Below, in pieces: positions 52,001-62,990 of a stretch of 64,000 nt of DNA. How positions within the stretch are numbered: position 1 is the stretch's first letter; each line of letters opens with the position of its first letter. Source of the stretch: Ptiloglossa arizonensis (taxonomy: Eukaryota > Arthropoda > Insecta > Hymenoptera > Colletidae); contig NW_027478521.1 of the NCBI RefSeq assembly GCF_051014685.1, positions 868,001 through 932,000 of the forward strand, given 5' to 3'. The translations under genes were made by a program, and so were the position numbers. Below the pieces are notes generated by a model. It made no database searches. It worked only from the letters and a program-made list of their open reading frames with translations, and was not told the origin of the DNA.

Positions 52001-53100
52001 GTTTCTCAAGCGTTTCTTACCTACAAACTGCCATATCTCGCGAACGGATTGACCAATCCGCAAAATTTCTGTTGCATCTGAAAGTAGAAACTCGCCCGAT
52101 TACAACGGTATGCGTACCTTTCCCCTAGACCGTTCTAGTTATGCTTGTCGATCATCAGAACTGCGAAAATTTTGAGTTTCTCAAGCGTTTCTTACCTCCA
52201 AACTGCCATATCTCGCGAACTGATTGTCCAATCCGCAAAATTTCTGTTGCATCTGAAAGTAGAAACTCGCCATATTACAACGGTATGCGTACTTTTCCCC
52301 TAGGCCGTTCTGGTTACTCGTTTCGAGCATCAGAACTGTGATAATTTTGAGTTTCTCAACCGTTTCTTACCTCCAAACTGCCATATCTCGCGAACGGATT
52401 GACCAATCCGCAAAATTTCTGTTGCATCTGAAAGTAGAAACTCGCCCGATTACGCCGGTATGCGTACTTTTCCCATAGGCCGTTCTAGTTATTCGTTTCG
52501 AGCATCAGAACTGCGAAAATTTTGTGTTTCTCAAGCGCTTCTTACTTCCAAACTGGCATATCTCGCGAACGGATTGACCAATACGCAAAATTTCTGTTGC
52601 ATCTGAAGGTAGAAACTCGCCCGATTACAACGGTATGCGTACTTTTCCCCTAGGCCGTTCTAGTTATTCGTTTCGAGCATCAGAACTGCGAAAATTTTGA
52701 GTTTCTCAAGCGTTTCGTACCTCCAAACTGGCATATCTCGCGAACGGTTTGACCAATCCGCAAAATTTCTGTTGCATCTGAAGGTAGAAACTCGCTCGAT
52801 TACAACAGTATGCGTACTTTTCCCCTAGGCCGTTCTGGTTATTCGTTTCGAGCATCAGAACTGCGAAAATATTGAGTTTCTCAAGCGTTTCTTACCTCCA
52901 AACTGCCATATCTCGCGAACGGATTGACCAATCCGCAAAATTTCTGTTGCATCTGAAAGTAGAAACTCGCCCGATTACAACGGTATGCGTACTTTTCCCC
53001 TAGACCGTTCTAGTTATGCTTGCCGAGCATCAGAACTGCGAAAATTTTGAGTTTCTCAAGCGTTTCATACCTCCAAACTGCCATATCTCGCGAACGGATT
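46021..53100 (+). repeat. 16-monomer higher-order repeat (2799 bp), two full copies and a partial third
   Basis: Copies begin at 46021, 48820 and 51619. Each contains the one-base deletion GCGACC (46342, 49141, 51940), which makes the unit 2799 rather than 2800 bp. In copies 1 and 2 I noticed only a few differences (AAGCCTTTCT versus AAGCGTTTCT, CCGCTCTAG versus CCGCCCTAG), so identity is about 99.9%. Copy 3 keeps this spacing to about 52.1 kb, then switches to an offset of 2624 bp: a unit with GATCATCAG, CTGATTGTCC and GCCATATTAC replaces older units and one monomer is lost. The match ends near 53.1 kb. Confidence 0.93.
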
Positions 53101-56100
53101 GACTAATCCGCAAAATTTCTGTTGCATCTGAAAGTAGAAACTCGCCCGATTACAACGGTATGCGTACCTTTCCCCTAGGCCGTTCTAGTTATGCTTGTCG
53201 AGCATCAGAACTGCGAAAATTTTGAGTTTCTCAAGCGTTTCTTACCTCCAAACTGCCATATCTCGCGAACGGATTGTCCAATCCGCAAAATTTCTGTTGC
53301 ATCTGAAAGTAGAAACTCGCCCGATTACAACGGTATGCGTACTATTCCCCTAGGCCGTTCTAGTTATTCGTTTCGAGCATCAGAACTGCGAAAATGTTGA
53401 GCTTCTCAAGCGTTTCTTACCTACAAACTGCCATATCTCGCGAACGTATTGACCAATCCGCAAAATTTCTGTTGCATCTGAAAGTAGAGACTCGCCCGAT
53501 TACAACGGTATGCGTACTTTTTCCCTAGACCGTTCTAGTTATGCTTGTCGAGCATCAGAACTGCGAAAATTTTGAGTTTCTCAACCGTTTCTTACCTCCA
53601 AACTGCCATATCTCGCGAACGGATTGACCAATCCGCATTATTTCTGTTGCATCTGAAAGTAGAAACTCGCCCGATTACAACGGTATGCGTACTATTCCCC
53701 TAGGCCGTTCTAGTTATTCGTTTCGAGCATCAGAACTGCGAAAATGTTGAGCTTCTCAAGCGTTTCTTACCTACAAACTGCCATATCTCGCGAACGTATT
53801 GACCAATCCGCAAAATTTCTGTTGCATCTGAAAGTAGAGACTCGCCCGATTACAACGGTATGCGTACTTTTTCCCTAGACCGTTCTAGTTATGCTTGTCG
53901 AGCATCAGAACTGCGAAAATTTTGAGTTTCTCAAGCGTTTCTTACCTCCAAACTGCCATATCTCGCGAACGGATTGACCAATCCGCAAAATTTCTGTTGC
54001 ATCTGAAAGTAGAAACTCGCCCGATTACAACGGTATGCGTACTTTTCCCCTAGGCCGTTGTACTTATTCGCTTCGAGCATGAGAACTGCGAAAATTTTGG
54101 GTTTCTCAAGCGTTGCTTACCTCCAAACTGCCATATCTCGAGAACGGATTGACCAATTCGCAAAATTTCTGTTGCATCTGAAAGTAGAAACTCGCCCGAT
54201 TACAACGGTATGCGTACTATTCCCCTAGGCCGTTCTAGTTATTCGTTTCGAGCATCAGAACTGCGAAAATGTTGAGTTTCTCAAGCGTTTCTTACCTACA
54301 AACTGCCATATCTCGCGAACGGATAGACCAATCCGCAAAATTTCTGTTGCATCTGAAAGTAGAAACTCGCCCGATTACAACGGTATGCGTACTTTTCCCC
54401 GAGACCGTTCTAGTTATTCGTTTCGAGCATCAGAACTGCGAAAATTTTGAGTTTGTCAAGCGTTTCTTACCTCCAAACTGCCATATCTCGCGAACGGATT
54501 GACCAATCCGCAAAATTTCTGTTGCATCTGAAAGTAGAAACTCGCTCGATTACAACAGTATGCGTACTTTTCCCCTAGGCCGTTCTGGTTACTCGTTTCG
54601 AGCATCAGAACTGTGATAATTTTGAGTTTCTCAACCGTTTCTTACCTCCAAACTGCCATATCTCGCGAACGGATTGACCAATCCGCAAAATTTCTGTTGC
54701 ATCTGCAAGTAGAAAGTCGCCCGATTACAACGGTATGCGTACTTTTCCCCAAGACCGTTCTAGTTATGCTTGTCGAGTATCAGAACTGCGAAAATTTTGA
54801 GTTTCTCAAGCGTTTCATACCTCCAAACTGCCATATCTCGCGAACGGATTGACTAATCCGCAAAATTTCTGTTGCATCTGAAAGTAGAAACTCGCCCGAT
54901 TACAACGGTATGCGTACTTTTCCCCTAGGCCGTTCTAGTTATTCGTTTCGAGCATCAGAACTGCGAAAATTTTGAGTTTCTCAAGCGTTTCTTACCTCCA
55001 AACTGCCATATCTCGCGAACGGATTGACCAATCCGCAAAATTTCTGTTGCATCTGAAAGTAGAAACTCGCCCGATTACAACGGTATGCGTACTTTTCCCG
55101 TAGTCCGTTCTAGTTATTCGTTTCGAGCATCAGAACTGCGAAAATTTTGAGTTTCTCAAGCGTTTCTTACCTCCAAACTGCCATATCTCGCGAACGGATT
55201 GACCAATCCGCAAAATTTCTGTTGCATCTGAAAGTAGAAACTCGCCCGATTACAACGGTATGCGTACTATTCCCCTAGGCCGTTCTAGTTATTCGTTTCG
55301 AGCATCAGAACTGCGAAAATGTTGAGCTTCTCAAGCGTTTCTTACCTACAAACTGCCATATCTCGCGAACGGATTGACCAATCCGCAAAATTTCTGTTGC
55401 ATCTGAAAGTAGAAACTCGCCCGATTACAACGGTATGCGTACTTTTTCCCTAGACCGTTCTAGTTATGCTTGTCGAGCATCAGAACTGCGAAAATTTTGA
55501 GTTTCTCAAGCGTTTCTTACCTCCAAACTGCCATATCTCGCGAACGGATTGACCAATCCGCAAAATTTCTGTTGCATCTGAAAGTAGAAACTCGCCCGAT
55601 TACAACGGTATGCGTACTTTTCCCCTAGGCCGTTGTAGTTATTCGCTTCGAGCATGAGAACTGCGAAAATTTTGAGTTTCTCAAGCGTTTCTTACCTCCA
55701 AACTGCCATATCTCGCGAACGGATTGACCAATCCGCAAAATTTCTGTTGCATCTGAAAGTAGAAACTCGCCCGATTACAACGGTATGCGTACTTTTCCCC
55801 TAGGCCGTTGTACTTATTCGCTTCGAGCATGAGAACTGCGAAAATTTTGGGTTTCTCAAGCGCTGCTTACCTCCAAACTGCCATATCTCGCGAACGGATT
55901 GACCAATTCGCAAAATTTCTGTTGCATCTGAAAGTAGAAACTCGCCCGATTACAACGGTATGCGTACTATTCCCCTAGGCCGTTCTAGTTATTCGTTTCG
56001 AGCATCAGAACTGCGAAAATGTTGAGTTTCTCAAGCGTTTCTTACCTACAAACTGCCATATCTCGCGAACGGATAGACCAATCCGCAAAATTTCTGTTGC

Positions 56101-58615
56101 ATCTGAAAGTAGAAACTCGCCCGATTACAACGGTATGCGTACTTTTCCCCGAGACCGTTCTAGTTATTCGTTTCGAGCATCAGAACTGCGAAAATTTTGA
56201 GTTTCTCAAGCGTTTCTTACCTCCAAACTGCCATATCTCGCGAACGGATTGACCAATCCGCAAAATTTCTGTTGCATCTGAAAGTAGAAACTCGCTCGAT
56301 TACAACAGTATGCGTACTTTTCCCCTAGGCCGTTCTGGTTACTCGTTTCGAGCATCAGAACTGTGATAATTTTGAGTTTCTCAACCGTTTCTTACCTCCA
56401 AACTGCCATATCTCGCGAACGGATTGACCAATCCGCAAAATTTCTGTTGCATCTGCAAGTAGAAAGTCGCCCGATTACAACGGTATGCGTACTTTTCCCC
56501 TAGACCGTTCTAGTTATGCTTGTCGAGTATCAGAACTGCGAAAATTTTGAGTTTCTCAAGCGTTTCATACCTCCAAACTGCCATATCTCGCGAACGGATT
56601 GACTAATCCGCAAAATTTCTGTTGCATCTGAAAGTAGAAACTCGCCCGATTACAACGGTATGCGTACTTTTCCCCTAGGCCGTTCTAGTTATTCGTTTCG
56701 AGCATCAGAACTGCGAAAATTTTGAGTTTCTCAAGCGTTTCTTACCTCCAAACTGCCATATCTCGCGAACGGATTGACCAATCCGCAAAATTTCTGTTGC
56801 ATCTGAAAGTAGAAACTCGCCCGATTACAACGGTATGCGTACTTTTCCCCTAGGCGGTTCTGGTTATTCGTTTCGAGCATCAGAACTGTGAAAATTTTGA
56901 GTTTCTCAACCGTTTCTTACCTCCAAACTGCCATATCTCGCGAACGGATTGACCAATCCGCAAAATTTCTTTTGCATCTGAAAGTAGAAAGTCGCCCGAT
57001 TAAAACGGTATGCGTCCTTTTCCCCGAGGCCGTTCTAGTTATTCATTTCGAGCATCAGAACTGCGAAAATTTTGAGTTTCTCAAGCGTTTCTTACCTCCA
57101 AACAGCCATATCTCGCGAACGGATTGACTATTCCGCAAAATTTCTGTTGCATCTGAAAGTAGAAACTCGCCCGATTACAACGGTATGAGTACTTTTCCCC
57201 TAGGCCGTTCTAGTTATTCGTTTCGAGCATCAGAACTGCGAAAATTTTGAGTTTCTCAAGCGTTTCTGACCTCCAAACTGCCATATCTCGCGAACGGATT
57301 GACCAATCCGCAAAATTTCTGTTGCATCTGAACGTAGAAACTCGCCCGATTACAAGGGTATGTGTACTTTTCCCCTAGTCCGTTCTAGTTATTCGTTTCG
57401 AGCATCAGAACTGCGAAAATTTTGAGTTTCTCAAGCGTTTCTTACCTCCAAACTGCCATATCTCGCGAACGGATTGAACAATCCGCAAAATTTCTGTTGC
57501 ATCTGAAAGTAGAAACTCGCCCGATTACAACGGTATGCGACCTTTCCCCTAGGCCGTTCTAGTTATTCGTTTCGAGAATCAGAACTGCGAAAATGTTGAG
57601 TTTCTCAAGCGTTTCTTACCTACAAACTGTCATATCTCGCGAACGGATTGACCAATCCGCAAAATTTCTGTTGCATCTGAAAGTAGAAACTCGCCCGATT
57701 ACAACGGTATGCGTACTTTTCCCCTAGACCGTTCTAGTTATGCTTGCCGAGCATCAGAACTGCGAAAATTTTGAGTTTCTCAAGCGTTTCTTACCTCCAA
57801 ACTGCCATATCTCGCGAACGGATTGACCAATCCGCAAAATTTGTGTTGCATCTGAAAGTAGAAACTCGCCATATTACAACGGTATGCGTACTTTTCCCCT
57901 AGGCCGTTCTGGTTACTCGTTTCGAGCATCAGAACTGTGATAATTTTGAGTTTCTCAACCGTTTCTTACCTCCAAACTGCCATATCTCGCGAACGGATTG
58001 ACCAATCCGCAAAATTTCTGTTTCATCTGAAAGTAGAAAGTCGCTCGATTACAACGGTATGCGTACTTTTCTCCTAGACCTTTCTAGTTATGCTTGTCGA
58101 GCATCAGAACTGCGAAAATTTTGAGTTTCTCAAGCGTTTCATACTTCCAAACTGCCATATCTCGCGAACGGATTGACCAATCAGCAAAATTTCTGTTGCA
58201 TCTGAAAGTAGAAACTCGCCCGATTACAACGGTATGCGTACTTTTCCCCTAGACCGTTCTAGTTATTCGTTTCGAGCATCAGAACTGCGAAAATTTTGAG
58301 TTTCTCAAGCGTTTCTGACATCCAAACTGCAATATCTCGCGAACGGATTGACCAATCCGCAAAATTTCTGTTGCATCTGAACGTAGAAACTCGCCCGATT
58401 ACAACGGTATGCGTACTTTTCCCCTAGTCCGTTCTAGTTATTCGTTTCGAGCATCAGAACTGCGAAAATTTTGAGTTTCTCAAGCGTTTCTTACCTCCAA
58501 ACTGCCATATCTCGCGAACGGATTGACCAATCCGCAAAATTTCTGTTGCATCTGAAAGTAGAAACTTGCCCGATTACAACGGTATGCGACCTTTCCCCTA
58601 GGCCGTTCTAGTTAT
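53101..58615 (+). repeat. Mixed satellite block with 2-mer and 10-mer duplications
   Basis: A 350-bp pair (ACTATTCC, GTTGAGCTT, GAACGTATTG, GTAGAGACTC, TTTTTCCCTAGACC) is tandemly duplicated at about 53341-54040. About 53920-55100 matches about 55670-56850 at an offset of 1750 bp (GTACTTATTCGC, GCATGAG, TTTTGGG, GGATAGACC, CCCCGAGACC, CTCGATTACAACAG, TGTGATAATT, CTGCAAGTAG). From 56868 a run of private variants begins (GATTAAAACGG, ATTCATTTCG, AAACAGCC, GACTATTCC, GGTATGAGT, GAGAATCAG) that returns at 62991. Deletion variants GCGACC lie at 57539 and 58588. Confidence 0.87.
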
Positions 58616-61600
58616 TCGTTTCGAGCATCAGAACTGCGAAAATTTTGAGTTTCTCAAGCGTTTCTTACCTCCAAACTGCCATATCTCGCGAACGGATTGA
58701 CCAATCCGCAAAATTTCTGTTGCATCTGAAAGTAGAAACTCGCCCGATTACAACGGTATGCGTACTATTCCCCTAGGCCGTTCTAGTTATTCGTTTCGAG
58801 CATCAGAACTGCGAAAATGTTGAGCTTCTCAAGCGTTTCTTACCTACAAACTGCCATATCTCGCGAACGGATTGACCAATCCGCAAAATTTCTGTTGCAT
58901 CTGAAAGTAGAAACTCGCCCGATTACAACGGTATGCGTACTTTTTCCCTAGACCGTTCTAGTTATGCTTGTCGAGCATCAGAACTGCGAAAATTTTGAGT
59001 TTCTCAAGCGTTTCTTACCTCCAAACTGCCATATCTCGCGAACGGATTGACCAATCCGCAAAATTTCTGTTGCATCTGAAAGTAGAAACTCGCCCGATTA
59101 CAACGGTATGCGAACTTTTCCCCTAGGCCGTTGTAGTTATTCGCTTCGAGCATGAGAACTGCGAAAATTTTGGGTTTCTCAAGCGTTGCTTAACTCCAAA
59201 CTGCCATATCTCGCGAACGGATTGACCAATTCGCAAAATTTCTGTTGCATCTGAAAGTAGAAACTCGCCCGATTACAACGGTATGCGTACTATTCCCCTA
59301 GGCCGTTCTAGTTATTCGTTTCGAGCATCAGAACTGCGAAAATGTTGAGTTTCTCAAGCGTTTCTTACCTACAAACTGCCATATCTCGCGAACGGATTGA
59401 CCAATCCGCAAAATTTCTGTTGCATCTGAAAGTAGAAACTCGCCCGATTACAACGGTATGCGTACTTTTCCCCTAGGCCGTTCTGGTTATTCGTTTCGAG
59501 CATCAGAACTGCGAAAATGTTGAGTTTCTAAAGCGTTTCTTACCTCCAAACTGCCATATCTCGCGAACGGATTGACCAATCCGCAAAATTTCTGTTGCAT
59601 CTGAAAGTAGAAACTCGCCCGATTACAACGGTATGCGTACTATTCCCCTAGGCCGTTCTAGTTATTCGTTTCGAGCATCAGAACTGCGAAAATGTTGAGC
59701 TTCTCAAGCGTTTCTTACCTACAAACTGCCATATCTCGCGAACGGATTGACCAATCCGCAAAATTTCTGTTGCATCTGAAAGTAGAAACTCGCCCGATTA
59801 CAACGGTATGCGTACTTTTTCCCTAGACCGTTCTAGTTATGCTTGTCGAGCATCAGAACTGCGAAAATTTTGAGTTTCTCAAGCGTTTCTTACCTCCAAA
59901 CTGCCATATCTCGCGAACGGATTGACCAATCCGCAAAATTTCTGTTGCATCTGCAAGTAGAAAGTCGCCCGATTACAACGGTATGCGTACTTTTCCCCTA
60001 GACCGTTCTAGTTATGCTTGTCGAGTATCAGAACTGCGAAAATTTTGAGTTTCTCAAGCGTTTCATACCTCCAAACTGCCATATCTCGCGAACGGATTGA
60101 CTAATCCGCAAAATTTCTGTTGCATCTGAAAGTAGAAACTCGCCCGATTACAACGGTATGCGTACTTTTCCCCTAGGCCGTTCTAGTTATTCGTTTCGAG
60201 CATCAGAACTGCGAAAATTTTGAGTTTCTCAAGCGTTTCTTACCTCCAAACTGCCATATCTCGCGAACGGATTGACCAATCCGCAAAATTTCTGTTGCAT
60301 CTGAAAGTAGAAACTCGCCCGATTACAACGGTATGCGTACTTTTCCCCTAGTCCGTTCTAGTTATTCGTTTCGAGCATCAGAACTGCGAAAATTTTGAGT
60401 TTCTCAAGCGTTTCTTACCTCCAAACTGCCATATCTCGCGAACGGATTGACCAATCCGCAAAATTTCTGTTGCATCTGAAAGTAGAAACTCGCCCGATTA
60501 CAACGGTATGCGTACTATTCCCCTAGGCCGTTCTAGTTATTCGTTTCGAGCATCAGAACTGCGAAAATGTTGAGCTTCTCAAGCGTTTCTTACCTACAAA
60601 CTGCCATATCTCGCGAACGGATTGACCAATCCGCAAAATTTCTGTTGCATCTGAAAGTAGAAACTCGCCCGATTACAACGGTATGCGTACTTTTTCCCTA
60701 GACCGTTCTAGTTATGCTTGTCGAGCATCAGAACTGCGAAAATTTTGAGTTTCTCAAGCGTTTCTTACCTCCAAACTGCCATATCTCGCGAACGGATTGA
60801 CCAATCCGCAAAATTTCTGTTGCATCTGAAAGTAGAAACTCGCCCGATTACAACGGTATGCGAACTTTTCCCCTAGGCCGTTGTAGTTATTCGCTTCGAG
60901 CATGAGAACTGCGAAAATTTTGGGTTTCTCAAGCGTTGCTTACCTCCAAACTGCCATATCTCGCGAACGGATTGACCAATTCGCAAAATTTCTGTTGCAT
61001 CTGAAAGTAGAAACTCGCCCGATTACAACGGTATGCGTACTATTCCCCTAGGCCGTTCTAGTTATTCGTTTCGAGCATCAGAACTGCGAAAATGTTGAGT
61101 TTCTCAAGCGTTTCTTACCTACAAACTGCCATATCTCGCGAACGGATTGACCAATCCGCAAAATTTCTGTTGCATCTGAAAGTAGAAACTCGCCCGATTA
61201 CAACGGTATGCGTACTTTTCCCCTAGGCCGTTCTGGTTATTCGTTTCGAGCATCAGAACTGCGAAAATGTTGAGTTTCTAAAGCGTTTCTTACCTCCAAA
61301 CTGCCATATCTCGCGAACGGATTGACCAATCCGCAAAATTTCTGTTGCATCTGAAAGTAGAAACTCGCCCGATTACAACGGTATGCGTACTATTCCCCTA
61401 GGCCGTTCTAGTTATTCGTTTCGAGCATCAGAACTGCGAAAATGTTGAGCTTCTCAAGCGTTTCTTACCTACAAACTGCCATATCTCGCGAACGGATTGA
61501 CCAATCCGCAAAATTTCTGTTGCATCTGAAAGTAGAAACTCGCCCGATTACAACGGTATGCGTACTTTTTCCCTAGACCGTTCTAGTTATGCTTGTCGAG

Positions 61601-61963
61601 CATCAGAACTGCGAAAATTTTGAGTTTCTCAAGCGTTTCTTACCTCCAAACTGCCATATCTCGCGAACGGATTGACCAATCCGCAAAATTTCTGTTGCAT
61701 CTGCAAGTAGAAAGTCGCCCGATTACAACGGTATGCGTACTTTTCCCCTAGACCGTTCTAGTTATGCTTGTCGAGTATCAGAACTGCGAAAATTTTGAGT
61801 TTCTCAAGCGTTTCATACATCCAAACTGCCATATCTCGCGAACGGATTGACTAATCCGCAAAATTTCTGTTGCATCTGAAAGTAGAAACTCGCCCGATTA
61901 CAACGGTATGCGTACTTTTCCCCTAGGCCGTTCTAGTTATTCGTTTCGAGCATCAGAACTGCG

Positions 61964-61971
61964 AAAATTTT
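61964..61971. other. AAAATTTT tract (first of two per monomer)
   Basis: An 8-bp self-complementary A/T tract at monomer positions 24-31, shown here in the reference monomer and repeated in nearly every unit. A second tract, AAAATTT, starts 71 bp later, close to seven helical turns. A-tracts in helical phase are known to bend DNA and to influence nucleosome placement; a role here is inference. Variants such as AAAATGTT (many monomers right of 40 kb), AAAATATT and AAATTACG weaken the tract in particular subfamilies. Confidence 0.5.
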
Positions 61972-62010
61972 GAGTTTCTCAAGCGTTTCTTACCTCCAAA
62001 CTGCCATATC

Positions 62011-62016
62011 TCGCGA
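62011..62016. other. Conserved TCGCGA palindrome (NruI site) once per monomer
   Basis: Monomer positions 71-76. It is one of the best kept parts of the unit and includes two adjacent CpGs. A few monomers lose it (for example TCACGA at about 10921 and 43643, TCGGGA at about 30693, 35769 and 38219, TTGCGA in the monomers near 30165 and 32625). It predicts a 175-bp ladder on digestion if the DNA is not blocked by methylation. Confidence 0.7.
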
Positions 62017-62018
62017 AC

Positions 62019-62032
62019 GGATTGACCAATCC
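62019..62032. other. 14-bp dyad GGATTG-AC-CAATCC containing a CCAAT pentamer
   Basis: Monomer positions 79-92 form a perfect inverted repeat with 6-bp arms and a 2-bp centre. The right part reads GACCAATCC, which matches eight of nine positions of the NF-Y type consensus RRCCAATSR. The arms are broken in several subfamilies (GGAATG, GGATTC, GGATAG, GGTTTG, CAATTC, CAACCC), while GATTGTCC changes only the centre. Protein binding is a hypothesis; short dyads occur by chance, and no second element of a promoter is visible. Confidence 0.3.
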
Positions 62033-62066
62033 GCAAAATTTCTGTTGCATCTGAAAGTAGAAACTC

Positions 62067-62083
62067 GCCCGATTACAACGGTA
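62067..62083 (-). other. CENP-B-box-like motif (degenerate), monomer positions 127-143
   Basis: Read on the + strand this 17-mer is GCCCGATTACAACGGTA. The reverse complement of the human CENP-B box is TCCCGTTTCCAACGAAG; 11 of 17 positions agree. Of the nine positions regarded as essential for binding (NCCCGNNTNNNNCGAAN in this orientation) seven agree; the two misses are AA replaced by GT. In many monomers left of about 43.5 kb the CGG is replaced by CAC (CAACACTATG), which removes the CG and leaves five of nine. Chance similarity is quite possible, and CENP-B boxes are established only in some lineages. Confidence 0.2.
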
Positions 62084-62990
62084 TGCGTACTTTTCCCCTA
62101 GTCCGTTCTAGTTATTCGTTTCGAGCATCAGAACTGCGAAAATTTTGAGTTTCTCAAGCGTTTCTTACCTCCAAACTGCCATATCTCGCGAACGGATTGA
62201 CCAATCCGCAAAATTTCTGTTGCATCTGAAAGTAGAAACTCGCCCGATTACAACGGTATGCGTACTATTCCCCTAGGCCGTTCTAGTTATTCGTTTCGAG
62301 CATCAGAACTGCGAAAATGTTGAGCTTCTCAAGCGTTTCTTACCTACAAACTGCCATATCTCGCGAACGGATTGACCAATCCGCAAAATTTCTGTTGCAT
62401 CTGAAAGTAGAAACTCGCCCGATTACAACGGTATGCGTACTTTTTCCCTAGACCGTTCTAGTTATGCTTGTCGAGCATCAGAACTGCGAAAATTTTGAGT
62501 TTCTCAAGCGTTTCTTACCTCCAAACTGCCATATCTCGCGAACGGATTGACCAATCCGCAAAATTTCTGTTGCATCTGAAAGTAGAAACTCGCCCGATTA
62601 CAACGGTATGCGTACTTTTCCCCTAGGCCGTTGTAGTTATTCGCTTCGAGCATGAGAACTGCGAAAATTTTGGGTTTCTCAAGCGTTGCTTACCTCCAAA
62701 CTGCCATATCTCGCGAACGGATTGACCAATTCGCAAAATTTCTGTTGCATCTGAAAGTAGAAACTCGCCCGATTACAACGGTATGCGTACTATTCCCCTA
62801 GGCCGTTCTAGTTATGCGTTTCGAGCATCAGAACTGCGAAAATGTTGAGTTTCTCAAGCGTTTCTTACCTACAAACTGCCATATCTCGCGAACGGATTGA
62901 CCAATCCGCAAAATTTCTGTTGCATCTGAAAGTAGAAACTCGCCCGATTACAACGGTATGCGTACTTTTCCCCTAGGCCGTTCTGGTTAT

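Larger units (their letters stand above)
61941..62115 (+). repeat. Reference monomer, nearly the majority sequence
   Basis: This unit differs from the majority monomer only at monomer position 162 (T instead of G, TAGTCC for TAGGCC), so it is a good type sequence. In order it carries an AAAATTTT tract (24-31), the palindrome TCGCGA (71-76, an NruI site), the 14-bp dyad GGATTGACCAATCC (79-92), a second A/T tract AAAATTT (95-101), a CENP-B-box-like stretch (127-143) and GTAC (147-150). It has six in-frame stop triplets on the + strand: TGA at 31, 83 and 112, and TAG at 118, 159 and 169. Because 175 is not a multiple of 3, each new monomer is read in a different frame. Confidence 0.95.
58616..62990 (+). 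repeat. 10-monomer higher-order repeat (1750 bp), 2.5 copies
   Basis: Copies run 58616-60365, 60366-62115 and 62116-62990 (a half unit of five monomers). The ACTATTCC variant recurs at 58761, 60511 and 62261, and also at 59286, 61036 and 62786, each 1750 bp apart. Within the unit the pair ACTATTCC then GTTGAGCTT occurs twice, 875 bp apart, so the 10-mer probably grew from a 5-mer. Copies differ by a few bases (GCTTAACTCC versus GCTTACCTCC, TACATCC at 61816, GCGTAC versus GCGAAC near 62612, GTTATGCGTTT at 62815). Confidence 0.93.

Noticed and set aside
61941..61955. RNA polymerase III B-box-like TTTCGAGCATC at the monomer start
   Set aside because: It lacks the leading G in the right place and the final C of the B-box core, and there is no A box or T-run terminator at suitable spacing.
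61940..61956. Second CENP-B box candidate in ATTCGTTTCGAGCATCA on the + strand
   Set aside because: The TTCG matches, but the essential A and CGGG positions do not.
61961..62060. Internal duplication of the monomer (two halves of about 71 bp sharing an A/T tract, GTT and CTGAAAG/CTCAAG)
   Set aside because: Similarity beyond the A/T tracts is short and gapped; I could not separate it from chance without an alignment score.
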